From contig OY992536.1 of NCBI GenBank assembly GCA_963921195.1, forward strand, positions 93,167,007-93,231,006: DNA of 64,000 nucleotides, given 5' to 3'. The first letter of the stretch is position 1, and every line of letters begins with the position of its first letter. The notes beneath the pieces were generated by a model. It saw nothing but the letters and a program-made list of their open reading frames with translations. It was not told the origin of the DNA and made no database searches. Source of the DNA: Pegoplata infirma (lineage: Eukaryota > Arthropoda > Insecta > Diptera > Anthomyiidae). Position numbers and translations under genes: made by a program. Below, piece by piece: positions 12,338 to 24,593 of the stretch.

Positions 12338-12489
12338 AGGTACCTACATACGACGCAATATTATGTACAATATTCAATTATATTGAAGGTGTGTGGGTAA
12401 TATTGACGATTGTACAATGGTCAATCTTACCCACACACCATCAATATAATTGAATATTGTACATAATATTGCGTCGTCTGTATGCACCT
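12338..12489. mobile_element. 152-bp palindromic MITE, copy 1
   Basis: Almost the whole element folds back on itself: AGGTACCTACATACGACGCA through GGTGTGTGGGTAATATTGA pairs with its inverse up to TGTATGCACCT. A second copy of the same length is at 32893-33044. Direct flanks read TAT on both sides, consistent with a 3-bp target duplication as in PIF/Harbinger-type elements (inference). Confidence 0.8.
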
Positions 12490-12637
12490 TATGTAATATT
12501 TACGGTTGTGCAATATATTGGAGAATATCAAAACACTTTTGATATTTATTGTACAAACAAGAATACTGCAATATATTTTATCAGTGTGTTGTCTATAGGC
12601 GTGTTTTTTTCGATTTTTTTATATATAACTATAAATA

Positions 12638-13397
12638 CACTCAACCAAAAATCATTGTATTCCCAAAGAAAATCGTAGTAAATTCAACAGAAATCATTGT
12701 TGATTTTGACCCTACAAATATTTATGTTGATTTCAACATTAATTGTTGTCAGTTTTTGTAAAAGCTGATTAACTCGTATTTTTGTTGGTTCTATTCGTAT
12801 TTTTGTTAATCATACTCGTTTTGTTTTGTATATTCATGCAATTTTATTTATTAAAATGAAATTCCTATTTGTGTTGTAAATGTTATTTTATTTAATTGGA
12901 TATTTTCACAATATTTTTTCGTGGTTTTCATTAACTCATTATTTTCACATAAACTTATTTTGTTTTTAGATGATATTTTTTTGTTTCCTTGGACTGTGAT
13001 GTATTTCGCTGTTGTTTTGCTGTCGACAATAATTTTACGTGATTAGCTTCAAGAGTTTTTAGAAAGATTCCAAATCACAAATTACTAAAAAAAATAAAAA
13101 TTGCTTTATTAATGAATTAAATAACAAATACATTTAATAACTTACCAAATATTTTCTAATAAAAAAGATTTTTTTTTGAGAAACATCCCTTCTGTACAAG
13201 ACAACAAAAATTTACAAATGGCGATCAGCAAAAACAGTGTTGCACATTTCATGTACTTATATTTTATACAATTTTTTCCAACTATGTATTTTTCAACTAT
13301 TGAATTTTGTATTATCAACATTGATTTTTGTTTAATTCTGTAAAACTTGATCTACAATGGGTTTACTAATTTTTCTACTAAGATATTTCTATGAGTG
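12638..13397 (+). mobile_element. CACTCAACC element, copy A
   Basis: This 760-bp element starts CACTCAACCAAAAATCATTG and ends ATATTTCTATGAGTG, flanked by TA on each side (12636-12637, 13398-13399). The first ~190 bp and last ~60 bp match copy B (13744-14543) nearly base for base. No transposase frame; open stretches of about 70 codons at 12457-12761 are A/T artefacts. Confidence 0.75.
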
Positions 13398-13743
13398 TAC
13401 TTGTAAAAAAACGGTATCACTACTTAACATTATAAATTTGGCAACTCTTTCTTTTTTGTTGAATGCACTTGGTATCCCTTTATTATTTATTATTTTATAT
13501 TGAAATTATTTTTATTAAATTAATAGAATTTACAAAATAATTGTAATATTTATTTTTTTTGTAGTGAATTAAAATTTTTTAAATTGATTTTTGCAATTTA
13601 TTTATTTATTTTTTTGACTTTTCAAAATAAAAAATAGTGTTGGTAAGTGATATAAACGAAAATTTCAAGATTTGGCACCACTTTTTATAAATACTAAACT
13701 TTTAAGAATATATAAATATCCCTACTTATCAAGTGTATATCTA

Positions 13744-14543
13744 CACTCAACCAAAAATCATTGTATTCCCAAAGAAAATCGTTGTAAATTCAACAGAAAT
13801 CATTGTTGATTTTGACCCTACAAATATTTATGTTGATTTCAAGAAAAATTGTTGTCAGTTTTTGTAAAAGTTGATCAACTCGTTTTTTTGTTAATCAACT
13901 CGTATTTTATGTAAATTCAACTCATATTTTTGTTAATATAAGAAATTTTATTTTTTAAAAAAAAGCTTGTTGTTATTTGTAAATATTCTTTTATTAAGTA
14001 TAAATCACAATATTTTTTTATTTCCGGCTTTTTAAGCTGCAATATTTGAAGATTTTCACAAAGATTTTCACACACACTTCGTTTATTCATGTTATTCACC
14101 CATTAGCCATTCTCTAATGATACCAAAACAAAATCCTAAAAAAAAAAACAAAAAACGTTTTAATATAGTATGAATACATAAAGTTATCAATGTAATTTAT
14201 TACTTACCAAATATTTATAGATCAGATCCTATTTTTATTTATTTTTCTAATATTAAATAATTTTATAAGAAACAAACTCATTAAATAATTTTATAAGAGA
14301 CATTTCACATTGCTACCAACTCACTCGTTCACTCGTTATAATAAAAAAAAACCGAACGAACAGGGTTGTTTTTTCTTTTTTGTTTTATCTATTGAATTCT
14401 GTAGAAGCCATTGTAATAGTTGAAACAAGTATACTGATTATTCAACGATATCAACATTAATATTTGTTGAATACGGCATTATTCTGTAAAACTTGATCTA
14501 CAATGGGTTTACTAATTTTTCTACTAAGATATTTCTATGAGTG
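13744..14543 (+). mobile_element. CACTCAACC element, copy B
   Basis: This 800-bp element is in the same orientation and has the same ends as copy A, with TA at 13742-13743 and 14544-14545. The middle differs from copy A, so the two copies share termini but not all internal sequence. Both insertions sit within the composite element. Confidence 0.75.
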
Positions 14544-14904
14544 TACTTAAATTTGTATGGGAAGTTTATAACAAACTCGAAAAAAACACACCTTATATTG
14601 TACAACTTTTATTATGTTATGTTTATGTTTATATCTTGTACAATATATTGGGTTTAAGTATTGAGCAATTTTATTTGCTGTGTAGGGTAAAACGACAATA
14701 ATATTGTAAAATAATTTTTTTTTAAGTTGAGCAATTTTATTGCAAGTGAATGGGCAGCTTAATAGTATCAAAAAACAGGTAAGAAAGAATACGTTTTAGA
14801 GGAATTTGATTTGACACAATTATTGAAAAAGTCAAATTCACAGGTACACAGAGTCGTTTTTCGGTCTTTGTCTAGCAGTTTTCTCTCTCGTGTAAACGCG
14901 CCTT

Positions 14905-15080
14905 TAGAGCAGCAAACAGCAGACAGCAAAATTTTCTGCTGCTTGCTGCTGTATTGTGAAGAGACACTAAGTGTTTCTTCACAATACAGCAGCAAGCAGC
15001 AGACAGAAAAATTTCCACATGTATTTTGTTGTTGGCGCAACAACAAAATACATGTAAAATTTTTGCTGTCTGCTGCTGTA
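14905..15080. repeat. Cluster of long perfect hairpins (CAG/CTG-rich)
   Basis: Bases 14936-15002 form a 33-34-bp stem (CTGCTGCTTGCTGCTGTATT and onward, one mismatch) with essentially no loop. Bases 15017-15055 form an 18-bp perfect stem with a 3-base loop. A longer-range pairing (GCAGACAGCAAAATTTT near 14918 with its inverse near 15056) encloses both. Open stretches of 84-108 codons on both strands here are by-products of the palindromes. Confidence 0.75.
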
Positions 15081-15158
15081 TTGTGAAGAAACATAATTCG
15101 CCATGTTTTTCCCCATTTATTGGCACAAAAACCTATTGTGTTATCTGTTTAATCTGTG

Positions 15159-15320
15159 AGAATAATCACAATTGGAGCGGGAAGCGTTTTTCCGCAACTG
15201 TTCACATACGTTTTATATGACAACAAAATTCCGCCGCGTTTTTCCGCCAAACTAGATTCAATTCTATTTTTATGGGGACAATTGCGTTTTTCCGCTTCCC
15301 GCTCCAATTGTGATTATTCT
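15159..15320. mobile_element. 162-bp MITE just upstream of the BTB gene
   Basis: Inverted ends AGAATAATCACAATTGGAGC plus eight further bases match perfectly. CTGTG is directly repeated on both sides (15154-15158, 15321-15325), suggesting a 5-bp target duplication. The interior contains several GCGTTTTTCCGC motifs. It ends about 270 bp before the BTB start codon, so it may overlap the promoter or 5' UTR. Confidence 0.75.
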
Positions 15321-15466
15321 CTGTGACTACATTTTTCCGGCTAGTCGCATATGAAAATCGCTAGTTCTTAACACTAAATAGCTAAGTCGACAACAGTGCT
15401 CAAAAATTTATTGTGTGGAAAAATTTGCAAAATTAAACGTAACAAACAAAAGAAAATTATAAGTAA

Positions 15467-16741
<1,275 letters not shown>

Positions 16742-17084
16742 AATTAAATCGAGCAAAGGAACAAGCATTTACTTAGTACATAATACATTTGAATAATCAT
16801 TAATCAGTACAACAATTATATTGTTTGTATCATTCTTAAACCTTTTACCATTTCCTATCCCAATAAAAATAATCATTAACCAGTATTTAATAATATTCAT
16901 TACTTTATATAGCAATAAATTGCTTTAAAACATTTCATATTTATATAAAACATTTCATAATAAAACTTTTTAAAAAACAAAGATCTTTGATTTGATTGTG
17001 GCCATCTTAAGGTTTTTTACCATTGAAGGGTATTCCAAAAAAATTTTTTGTGTAGAGAAAATTCTTAGATTTTGAAATTTTTTG
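16742..17084 (+). other. 3' UTR of the BTB gene, then spacer
   Basis: A/T-rich sequence with AATAAA at 16862-16867 and 16914-16919. The transcript probably ends near 16880-16940. Confidence 0.5.
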
Positions 17085-17240
17085 TACCCCTTCACAATTT
17101 GTGATAGTGGGTATTTAGAAGTTTGGGATTTCGTTTGTAAAACCACGAAATGGTACTCCACAAATTTTAGTTTTATTATCTTCGATCGGTTTTATAACGT
17201 CCGTCTGTTGGAAAACGCTAACTTTCGAAAGACAACTCTG
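17085..17240 (+). repeat. Diverged DINE-like head fragment
   Basis: The order ACCCCTTCACAATTTGTGATAG / GTGGGTATTTAGAAGTTTGG / TTTCGTTTGTAA / CGTCCGTCTGTTGG follows the head of the better preserved element at 29397 (ACCCTCC...GTGATAGAGGGTAT, ATTCCGTTTGTAA, GTCCGTCTGT). It is a degraded copy. Confidence 0.5.
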
Positions 17241-17640
17241 AGATAATTGAAGTTTGAACTTGTTATCTTTCTGCTCAGGTTCGTGGTTTAAGCTAAGTAC
17301 TCTGTTTTTTGTGGTGAAAATTTCACTTCAACTTTAAACGCCTCAAATCGCAATAAAACAATGAAAAATAAACAACTTTTGACAATTATAAGAAAGAAAC
17401 GATCATAACAAAACTGAAATGTCACTTTTTCACGGCAATTTAAATTGTCTTGTGTAATAAAAATGCGTGAAAACTTTTTTAACAATTTCCCTATAATTCC
17501 TCGCGTTGCCAAATTTTATTTTTTTTATATGGAGTTTGACAGATTTTTTCACGTGAAATCGAACAGAGTACTATGCTTTAGTAGTTATTTTTTTTTTTTT
17601 TTGCGTTTTGGATGTGTGTTTTTGTGAATTCTTGTGACAG

Positions 17641-17826
17641 ACCTCTTGCATGGCAATGTGGAACAGGCACTCTGGTCTTTGCGAAGGCTTAGCTCGCCGG
17701 AATGGGGTGTTTCTTTCTTCCACAGAGGTTGCACATTTACTTGAATTTTTGTGCCATTTTAAACAAATTGAAACTAAAACGTTTGACATTGTACAGGAAA
17801 CGGAAATTATTAAAGAGCGGAAATAA
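17641..17826 (+). CDS. Possible short exon or small ORF, unrecognised
   Basis: After a candidate acceptor (TTGTGACAG, ending 17640), an open stretch reads TSCMAMWNRHSGLCEGLARR, then continues through a Leu/Glu/His segment to TAA at 17824-17826; from the first ATG (17650) it is 58 residues. Codon use is more varied than the surrounding A/T sequence. The opposite strand is also open over part of the region (17571-17837), so neither strand is proven. It could be a decayed transposon or retrocopy fragment. No family recognised. Confidence 0.2.
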   Translation, partial: TSCMAMWNRHSGLCEGLARRNGVFLSSTEVAHLLEFLCHFKQIETKTFDIVQETEIIKERK

Positions 17827-20009
17827 AAAAAAAACAAACCAACAGACAGACTTTCGACAATACCTTAAAAGATTTTATAGTTTTTATGACATCGTAAGGA
17901 TGAGATTTTCTTAGGAGGATATGGATGTTAATATCCTTGTAGGCAGCCCACCCCGTATGACTTTTGCAGTCATCCTGTGGTACTTTCTGTGCCTGAAAAT
18001 AAAACTTTAGAAAATACCCCTAAAAACGACTTACCCAAACTTTATATACTCGCTACTTCATTCAACCAAATGATTACAAACTCAGCACATATTTAAATTC
18101 ATTTTCAAAATATAAACATTATTTATTATAGGATTAATTTTAAGTTAAATATAAAATTTTAAACATATAGATATTTACATAAGTATAATTTTTTTAATTT
18201 TTAGGAATTTTAATTCAAAACTAGGTATAATTTAACGGTATATTTTTTTTTTTTTTTATATTAACAATAGATTAACAAATATTCTCTAAAAAAAACTATC
18301 CCTTATTTTTTTATTATTTTTAGATTTTTATCAAACTTATTTTTTTATATATATGGCCGTATTTTTTGTTATCTTTGAGTAGTATTTTATAGGTTTTATA
18401 TATTTTCTTTCTAGGTTATAGTAGGTTATTTCTTTAAGTGTAGTTTTAGGTTTAATTTTTTTTAATTTGAAAATATAAATTTTGGTTACTCTATTGTATC
18501 TTGCTTTTATGCTGAACAACAGAATAAACAGAATTTATTTAGTTTTATGATATTTTATTTTTTATCTTAAGTGTATATATATATCTATAAACGAAAAACC
18601 ACGAGCGAAACAAACAAAAAAAATATTTTTTTAGGAGTATGTTTAAATTTCTAAAACCAATTCTTAGAATATTAAATTTAAATTTTTTTTTTTTTTAATA
18701 ATTATTTGTAGTTGAATTAACATTAATGTTTTTTTTTTTTTTTTTAATCAAAATTTTTTTTTTTAATTTTTAATGTAAAAAAAATATTTTTTTAGTACAT
18801 GACTAACATACATAGACACAGAAACATATAGCTAATTTGTATAGGTTAGGTTTTAGTTTTTAAGTAGTCACGTTTTTAATTTTCTATTTTTTTAGGTTAG
18901 TTGGGGGTCAAAATGGACACTGGGGTCGCCAGAAGGGCAAATTTCATTGAAAATCGAATAATCACCTATATCAGTTTTAGCGCTTTTTATTTTACTGGCG
19001 ACTTACCGACACTGCATAAATAGGGAACAGTATTATGGTGGTTGAAGTATATGGTGCTATAATTCTATAGTGCTATACCAAAAAGTCTGGCAATGACTGG
19101 CGAACTTGCGGAAGGTGACCTTGCCAGTCAAGAAAAATACTTTTCACCTTGTTTTCTGGGGGTGTTGTTAAACTTTTTTTCAGCGATCCCGGTTGTTGTC
19201 CTTAGTACAGGGAAGTATTTTTGGTGGTGGGTTATGTACAGTGTACACCTAAACCTGCAGGGTTTTCGATTGGATGTTGTGAATGGTTTCCCCGTACTAA
19301 TTTTTGAATCCTAATTGGGTTTAAATGAAATTGTTCAATAAGTTTATTGGTTATCGGTCAAAATTTAGTTAACATGCTTTCTTTCGGAATAAAGCCATGG
19401 TTAACCTCAAAATTTTCTAAAAGCCCAAAAGAATGCAAGCCACTTCACTGAATATTGAAGCTATTATGATTTTACTAAATCAAATTTTAAGCAAAATTTT
19501 AAGCCACACTATGAGCAAAAAAATTCTGTGCTCTTTAATTTTATATATGTAAGAAAATTAAATTTTCTTAAATACCAGGAGGGTATGACAACAAAAAGAG
19601 ACATTACATATAATGCTGCAGAAATTCATAATTCTTAAATGCATTCCTTTGAGTTTTGATCAACTTTTATTTTTTTATGTCAAAATTATTTATTTTATTT
19701 TTATACAATGTGATTTCTTACCCCTTTTAATGCAATCTTGTAAGTTTGCATTCAATTCCCAATTGAATGCAAATTAGCTTTCAAGATTTTCTGCAAAAAC
19801 TGCACAAAAAAAAAAGAAAAATTGTTTAAAACTCCGTCACGGCAAACAATAATCGGATTAAATTAAAAAAAAAATAATAATTACATTTAAATTTTATTTA
19901 ATTCTGACTTTAAAAATTGAAATTTTTAACTTTGCATAAATTACATGTGACTCGGTTGGATACTCTATACAAATGGCCGAGTCACTCATCACCTTCAGCG
20001 TGCAATCCT
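17827..20009. other. AT-rich spacer, no gene supported
   Basis: There is a less A/T-biased patch at 17920-18010 (open on both strands, ending AAAATAAAACTTTAG) and another at about 18895-19310. Neither shows a recognisable protein, and the 73-codon open stretch at 19093-19314 has no family features. The remainder is A/T low complexity. Confidence 0.4.
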
Positions 20010-20483
20010 AAAGGCTCCCATACATTTCAAACAAATTGGATGACTTGTTGGATGACCAATGTAATTTTTCTCGTGTATGGGGCTGTCGGATGGTCGGATG
20101 GCTGGTCGGATAAAAAATCAAAAAGTTTTGATTTTTCGATGGTCGGATGAAAAGTTGGATGACATGTCGGATGGTGTATTGACTTGTCATCAGACCGTTG
20201 TACGAACAGAGACGTTTTAATTCATTATTTGTTATTGTTTTTCACAAAATGATGTTTTTGTATAAAGCAATGATATTAAAAAGTGAATTTTAACCTAAAT
20301 ATATTAAAAAAACATAAAAAAAAATTTAAAAATAAAAAAAATATTCATGTTACTCCTTCAAGAATTTTAAAAAAATGAGCAGTCATCCAACATGTGTATA
20401 AATTTGTCGGATAAGTGTATTTTGAAAATATTTTTTGGTCAACTAACAAGTCATCCAACATGTATTGTGTCTCTGGGCGGCTT
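20010..20483. mobile_element. Inverted-repeat element rich in GTCGGATG
   Basis: The left end AAGGCTCCCATACA...ATGACTTGTTGGATGACC is matched imperfectly in inverse by GGTCAACTAACAAGTCAT...CTGGGCGGCTT at the right end. The interior carries many GTCGGATGG repeats. Boundaries are approximate. Confidence 0.55.
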
Positions 20484-20859
20484 AATGGCCAATCGTCGTG
20501 TTAAGACTTTCCATAACTTTCAGCTACCGTATGTAACATGGTAAATGTCAAATAAGAAAATTCATTGTGAGTGTCAGTCGCCTCTTCTTCTTACGAATCG
20601 CTCAAAGAAAAGTAATTCAAAAACTTGAAAGTGTTCGTAAAATTTTTATTAAAAATCTATTTTAAACACTTAATTTGTTTTATTTATTTCAAAAAATAAT
20701 AATCATGTCGGTAAATAAGTTGTCTGCTGTTTTTTAAAATGTGTGAAAACCCACGAAACTACACGGTAAAGGAAAAATTGTGTAAAACAATTTTTGGCTG
20801 AGAAAAAAAATTCACAACAAACTCTACCCCAATAAAAAAATTATATACATTGACATACA

Positions 20860-21115
20860 GGATGGTGTTCCTTAGCCTGTTTATGGTTTGTTACAGACAT
20901 GACCGTCACATTCTCACAGAGATGACTGAACCTTTAAAATATTTAATTGTAGTTGCTTCGAAAAGTTTGGTATAACATTTAAGCGAAATCGCCTTAGAGG
21001 TTTAAATTTTATAAACGAAAATGTTAGGAAAATTTCATATAACCTAAAAATAATAAATGCTTTAATTCGGCTGCTGGTGGACGTATGTAAATCAAAATCA
21101 TTTTTTTCCAAAAAA
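20860..21115 (+). repeat. DINE-like middle/3' fragment
   Basis: The order GATGACTGAAC, AAAAGTTTGGTAT, TTAAGCGAAATCG, AACGAAAATGTTAGG, CATATAACCTAAAAATA and TTTAATTCGGCTGCTGG matches 29607-29790. Only the part downstream of the GTCTGT stretch is present. Confidence 0.6.
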
Positions 21116-21180
21116 AAAAAATTCTGCGAAATTTTTATTTGTCAAAATAAAAATTATTTTATTAAAAGACAGATGACTTA

Positions 21181-23055
21181 GATTCTGAGTCATTTTTCCA
21201 ACAGAAAAGTTCTCAGATTATGAGACATTTTTCCTATAAAAAAATTCAGATTCTAAAACATTTTTCTTATAGAATAATTCTCAGATTCTAAAACATTTTT
21301 CCTGTAGAACATTTTTTAGATTCTGAGTCATTTTTCCTATAGAAAAATTCTCAGATTCTGAGACATTTTTCCAATAGACAAATTCTCAGATTCTGAGACA
21401 TTTTTCCAATAGAAAAATTCTCAGATTCTGAGACATTTTTCCAATAGAAAAATTCTCAGATTCTGAGACATTTTTTCTACAGAAAAATTCTTAGATTTGA
21501 GACATTTTTCCTATAGAAAAATTTTCAGATTCTGAGACAATTTTCCAATAGAAAGATTCTCAGATTCCGAAACATTTTTCCTGTAGAAAAAAATCTCAGA
21601 TTCTGAAACATTTTTCTCAAACTTGGAAAAAATTTTAATATATAGACGAATACTCAGACATTTTTCCTATAGAAAAATTTTCAGATTCTGAGACATTTTT
21701 CCTATAGAAAAATTCTCAGATTCTGAGAAATTTTTTTATAGAAAAATTCTCTATAGGAAAAATTATCAGACTCTCTCTTTCCTATAGAAAAATTCTCAGA
21801 TTCTGAGACATTTTTCCTATAGAAAAATTCTCAGATTCTGAGACATTTTTCCTATAGAAAAATTCTCAGATTCTGAGACATTTTTCCTATAGAAAAATTC
21901 TCAGATTCTGAGACATTTTTCCTATAGAAAAATTCTCAGATTCTGAGACATTTTTCCTATAGAAAAATTCTCAGATTCTGAGACATTTTTCCTATAGAAA
22001 AATTCTCAGATTCTGAGACATTTTTCCTATAGAAAAATTCTCAGATTCTGAGACATTTTTCCTATAGAAAAATTCTCAGATTCTGAGACATTTTTCCTAT
22101 AGAAAAATTCTCAGATTCTGAGACATTTTTCCTATAGAAAAATTCTCAGATTCTGAGACATTTTTCCTATAGAAAAATTCTCAGATTCTGAGACATTTTT
22201 CCTATAGAAAAATTCTCAGATTCTGAGACATTTTTCCTATAGAAAAATTCTCAGATTCTGAGACATTTTTCCTATAGAAAAATTCTCAGATTCTGAGACA
22301 TTTTTCCTATAGAAAAATTCTCAGATTCTGAGACATTTTTCCTATAGAAAAATTCTCAGATTCTGAGACATTTTTCCTATAGAAAAATTCTCAGATTCTG
22401 AGACATTTTTCCTATAGAAAAATTCTCAGATTCTGACACATTTTTCCTATAGAAAAATTCTCAGATTCTGACACATTTTTCCTATAGAAAAATTCTCAGA
22501 TTCTGAGACATTTTTCCTATAGAAAAATTCTCAGATTCTGAGACATTTTTCCTATAAAAAAATTCTCAGATTCTGAGACATTTTTCCTATAGAAAAATTC
22601 TCATATTCTGAGACATTTTTCCTATAGAAAAATTCTCAGATTCTGAGACATTTTTCCTATAGAAAAATTCTCAGATTCTGACACATTTTTCCTATAGAAA
22701 AATTCTCAGGTTCTGACACATTTTTCCTATAGAAAAATTCTCAGATTCTGAGACATTTTTCCTATAGAAAAATTCTCAGATTCTGAGACATTTTTCCTAT
22801 AGAGTAATTCTCAGATTCTGAGACATTTTTCCTATAGAAAAATTCTCAGATTCATTTTTCCTATAGAAAAATTCTCAGATTCTGAAACATTTTTCCTAAA
22901 GAAAAATTCTCAGATTCTGAGACATATTCCTATTGAAAACTTCTTATATTTTGTGACATTTTTCCTATAGAATTCTTAAATTTTTGTGACATTTTTCCTA
23001 TAGAATAACTCTTAGGTTCTGCGACATTATTCCTAAAGAAAAATTCTTAGATTCA
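21181..23055. repeat. 35-bp satellite array, about 53 monomers
   Basis: The monomer is CCTATAGAAAAATTCTCAG followed by ATTCTGAGACATTTTT, 35 bp in all. The central part (about 21775-22850) is nearly uniform with scattered single changes (GACACA for GAGACA, one CTCAGG). The edges (21181-21770 and 22850-23055) are degenerate and contain a rearranged patch near 21620-21770. Each monomer holds a CTCAGA-T-TCTGAG near-palindrome. Related monomers occur at 44480-44652 and 59192-59760. Confidence 0.95.
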
Positions 23056-23792
23056 CTAAACAGCAAAACAAAAAACACTTTTTACATTCGTTTTTATTTT
23101 AGTAATAAAAAAACTTAAAATAGTTGATAAATCAGGATTTAAAAGATACAAATTTAAAAATCTTAAATTTCTCGTATTTTTTTTTTGTACAAAATTCAAA
23201 TTCTCTTTAAAAATATGTTTTTTATAATGTTTGAAACATTTTTATTTTTAATGGATTTAGGCTCCATTTTTTGAGGATAAAAGGTAAAGATAACCCAGGA
23301 ACAACCAAAAATATGAGTAACTGATTACCACCCAATTTCAATATTATTTACTTTAACATGGCAATGTCATTGGAGGTAGCCAGTTCTTTGCATTTAAACC
23401 CAAAAAGTAATTCTGATAGTAATTAGCACAGTTCATTGTCAGGTAATGATAATATTTGCATAACCTAGCGATGAGCTATACTAATTACTATCTGCATTAC
23501 TTTCTGTGGTAAAAGGTAAAAAACTGGATATCTCTTATCACATCGTCATGTTAAAGTAATGAACATTGAAATTTGGAGGTAACCGTTTACCCGTTTTGTT
23601 GGTTTTTGCTGGGGGTATTGAAATCAATGCAAAAAGAAAGGTAAAAATAATACAAAAGGATTACAAACTAAAAATAAAAAACTACCCATGAGTTTCAGTT
23701 ATGTTATTAAAAAAAAGCTTTTCAAAAATGATCCTTTGGTGGATAATGGGGAATATAAAATAGTAATGGCACACCCCATTTTCGCTGTCTAA
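23056..23792 (-). other. Spacer and probable 3' UTR of the Cks gene
   Basis: No coding stretch was seen. A minus-strand AATAAA occurs near 23089, just outside the satellite, and could end the Cks transcript. Confidence 0.35.
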
Positions 23793-24181
23793 TCAACCTT
23801 GTACGGAAACATTACTTGTAGTGTTCGTCTGTGGTTGTTCCGTATTTGATGTTGTTGTAGGGGCTTGTGGTGCAGTAGATGGGTCGGGCAAATCTGTGCG
23901 CGGACGTCTAAATAGTATAACATGTGGTTCAGGAGCATGCATCATATAGTGTACCCACCCGGGACTTTGTTGTACACCTAAGTTGCGCCATTCCGTTTCC
24001 GTCATTAGGTGAGATTTGGGCACCAATTTAGTTAGATCAGGTGGTAGAATAACATGTCTGAAAATATTCGAGAAATTCGTTTAGTGTTTTTGCTTACTTG
24101 TTGAATTCTTCAGCTTTTGTACCTGTATTCGTAAACTGCATCAAAATATTTTTCAGAATATTGTATTTGATCTGCTGGCAT
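23793..24181 (-). CDS. Cks85A: Cyclin-dependent kinase regulatory subunit, two exons
   Basis: Exon 1 is 24181-24123 and exon 2 is 24057-23793. The 65-bp intron has a GTACAAAA donor and TTTTCAG acceptor and splits Arg20 (AG|A). The product is 107 residues, beginning [14 protein letters not shown]. It has the CKS fold in order: [44 protein letters not shown]. The phosphate-pocket residues of the family (Lys11, Arg20, Ser51, Trp54, Arg71) and the HxPEPH hinge are all present. Residues 73-107 form a Pro/Thr/Gln/Ser tail beyond the usual ~79-residue core. CKS proteins bind CDKs and dock phosphorylated substrates. The [12 protein letters not shown] start and C-terminal extension point to Cks85A rather than Cks30A (from memory of the fly proteins). 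The 5' leader contains a 19-codon upstream ORF at 24321-24262. Confidence 0.95.
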
Positions 24182-24593
24182 TTTATTTAATTAAAAAATT
24201 AATCGATTTCTTAATTATTCTGTTTAATTAGTTACGTTTTTTGTTTATTTCAGCAATTTATTTATAAACAATGGACTGCGTACACGTTTTCTTCTTCTTT
24301 GTCTTCGTTATTGCTATCCATCGGGCATTGTTAGCACGCGAAAATTAATTGCGTTGTAAGTTTGGCAACGCGAGTTTTCATTATGGATGATTGGCAACGC
24401 AATTAAAAGCCGTTACAATTTGAATATGCGATTGTTCTTTTAAGTTTGCTAAACCTGTAAGAAAGTAAAAAATAAAGAATAATTAATTCGAGAAAAGAAA
24501 AAAAGAAATTGTATAAGCAAACGAGAGAGTGCAATTGTAATTAGAGCTTTCTCCAGGGGTGGGCATTGTTTTTGTACCGTTTACATTCACATC
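24182..24593 (-). promoter_or_regulatory. Probable promoter and 5' UTR region of Cks85A
   Basis: This is the 400 bp between the Cks start codon and the hAT element. It contains an inverted pair TTAATTGCGTTG (24345-24356) and CAACGCAATTAA (24395-24406), with an extra GGCAACGCG between them. No TATA box was chosen with confidence. Confidence 0.35.

Larger units (their letters stand above)
12268..14760. mobile_element. Composite inverted-end element containing three smaller elements
   Basis: The outer ends AAGCTGCCCATTTACTTGCA and its near-perfect inverse (GCAAGTGAATGGGCAGCTT, ending 14760) enclose 2.5 kb. Further inside, CAATATATTGG and GTGTGTTTTTTTCGA-type blocks also recur inverted (12602-12616 versus 14577-14591), so the original element was a short foldback. 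Its present length comes from a palindromic MITE (12338-12489) and two CACTCAACC elements (12638-13397 and 13744-14543). Confidence 0.6.

Noticed and set aside
14768..15126. Overlapping open stretches of 84-108 codons on both strands
   Set aside because: They arise from CAG/CTG-rich perfect palindromes, which stay open in several frames at once; no domain and no shared family.
19093..19314. 73-codon open stretch (+) with Trp/Val-rich middle
   Set aside because: No family recognised and no splice, UTR or neighbour support; kept only as a note in the spacer entry.
21181..23055. Could the 35-bp repeat be a CRISPR array?
   Set aside because: Monomers are contiguous with no unique spacers, and the genome is eukaryotic; it is a satellite.
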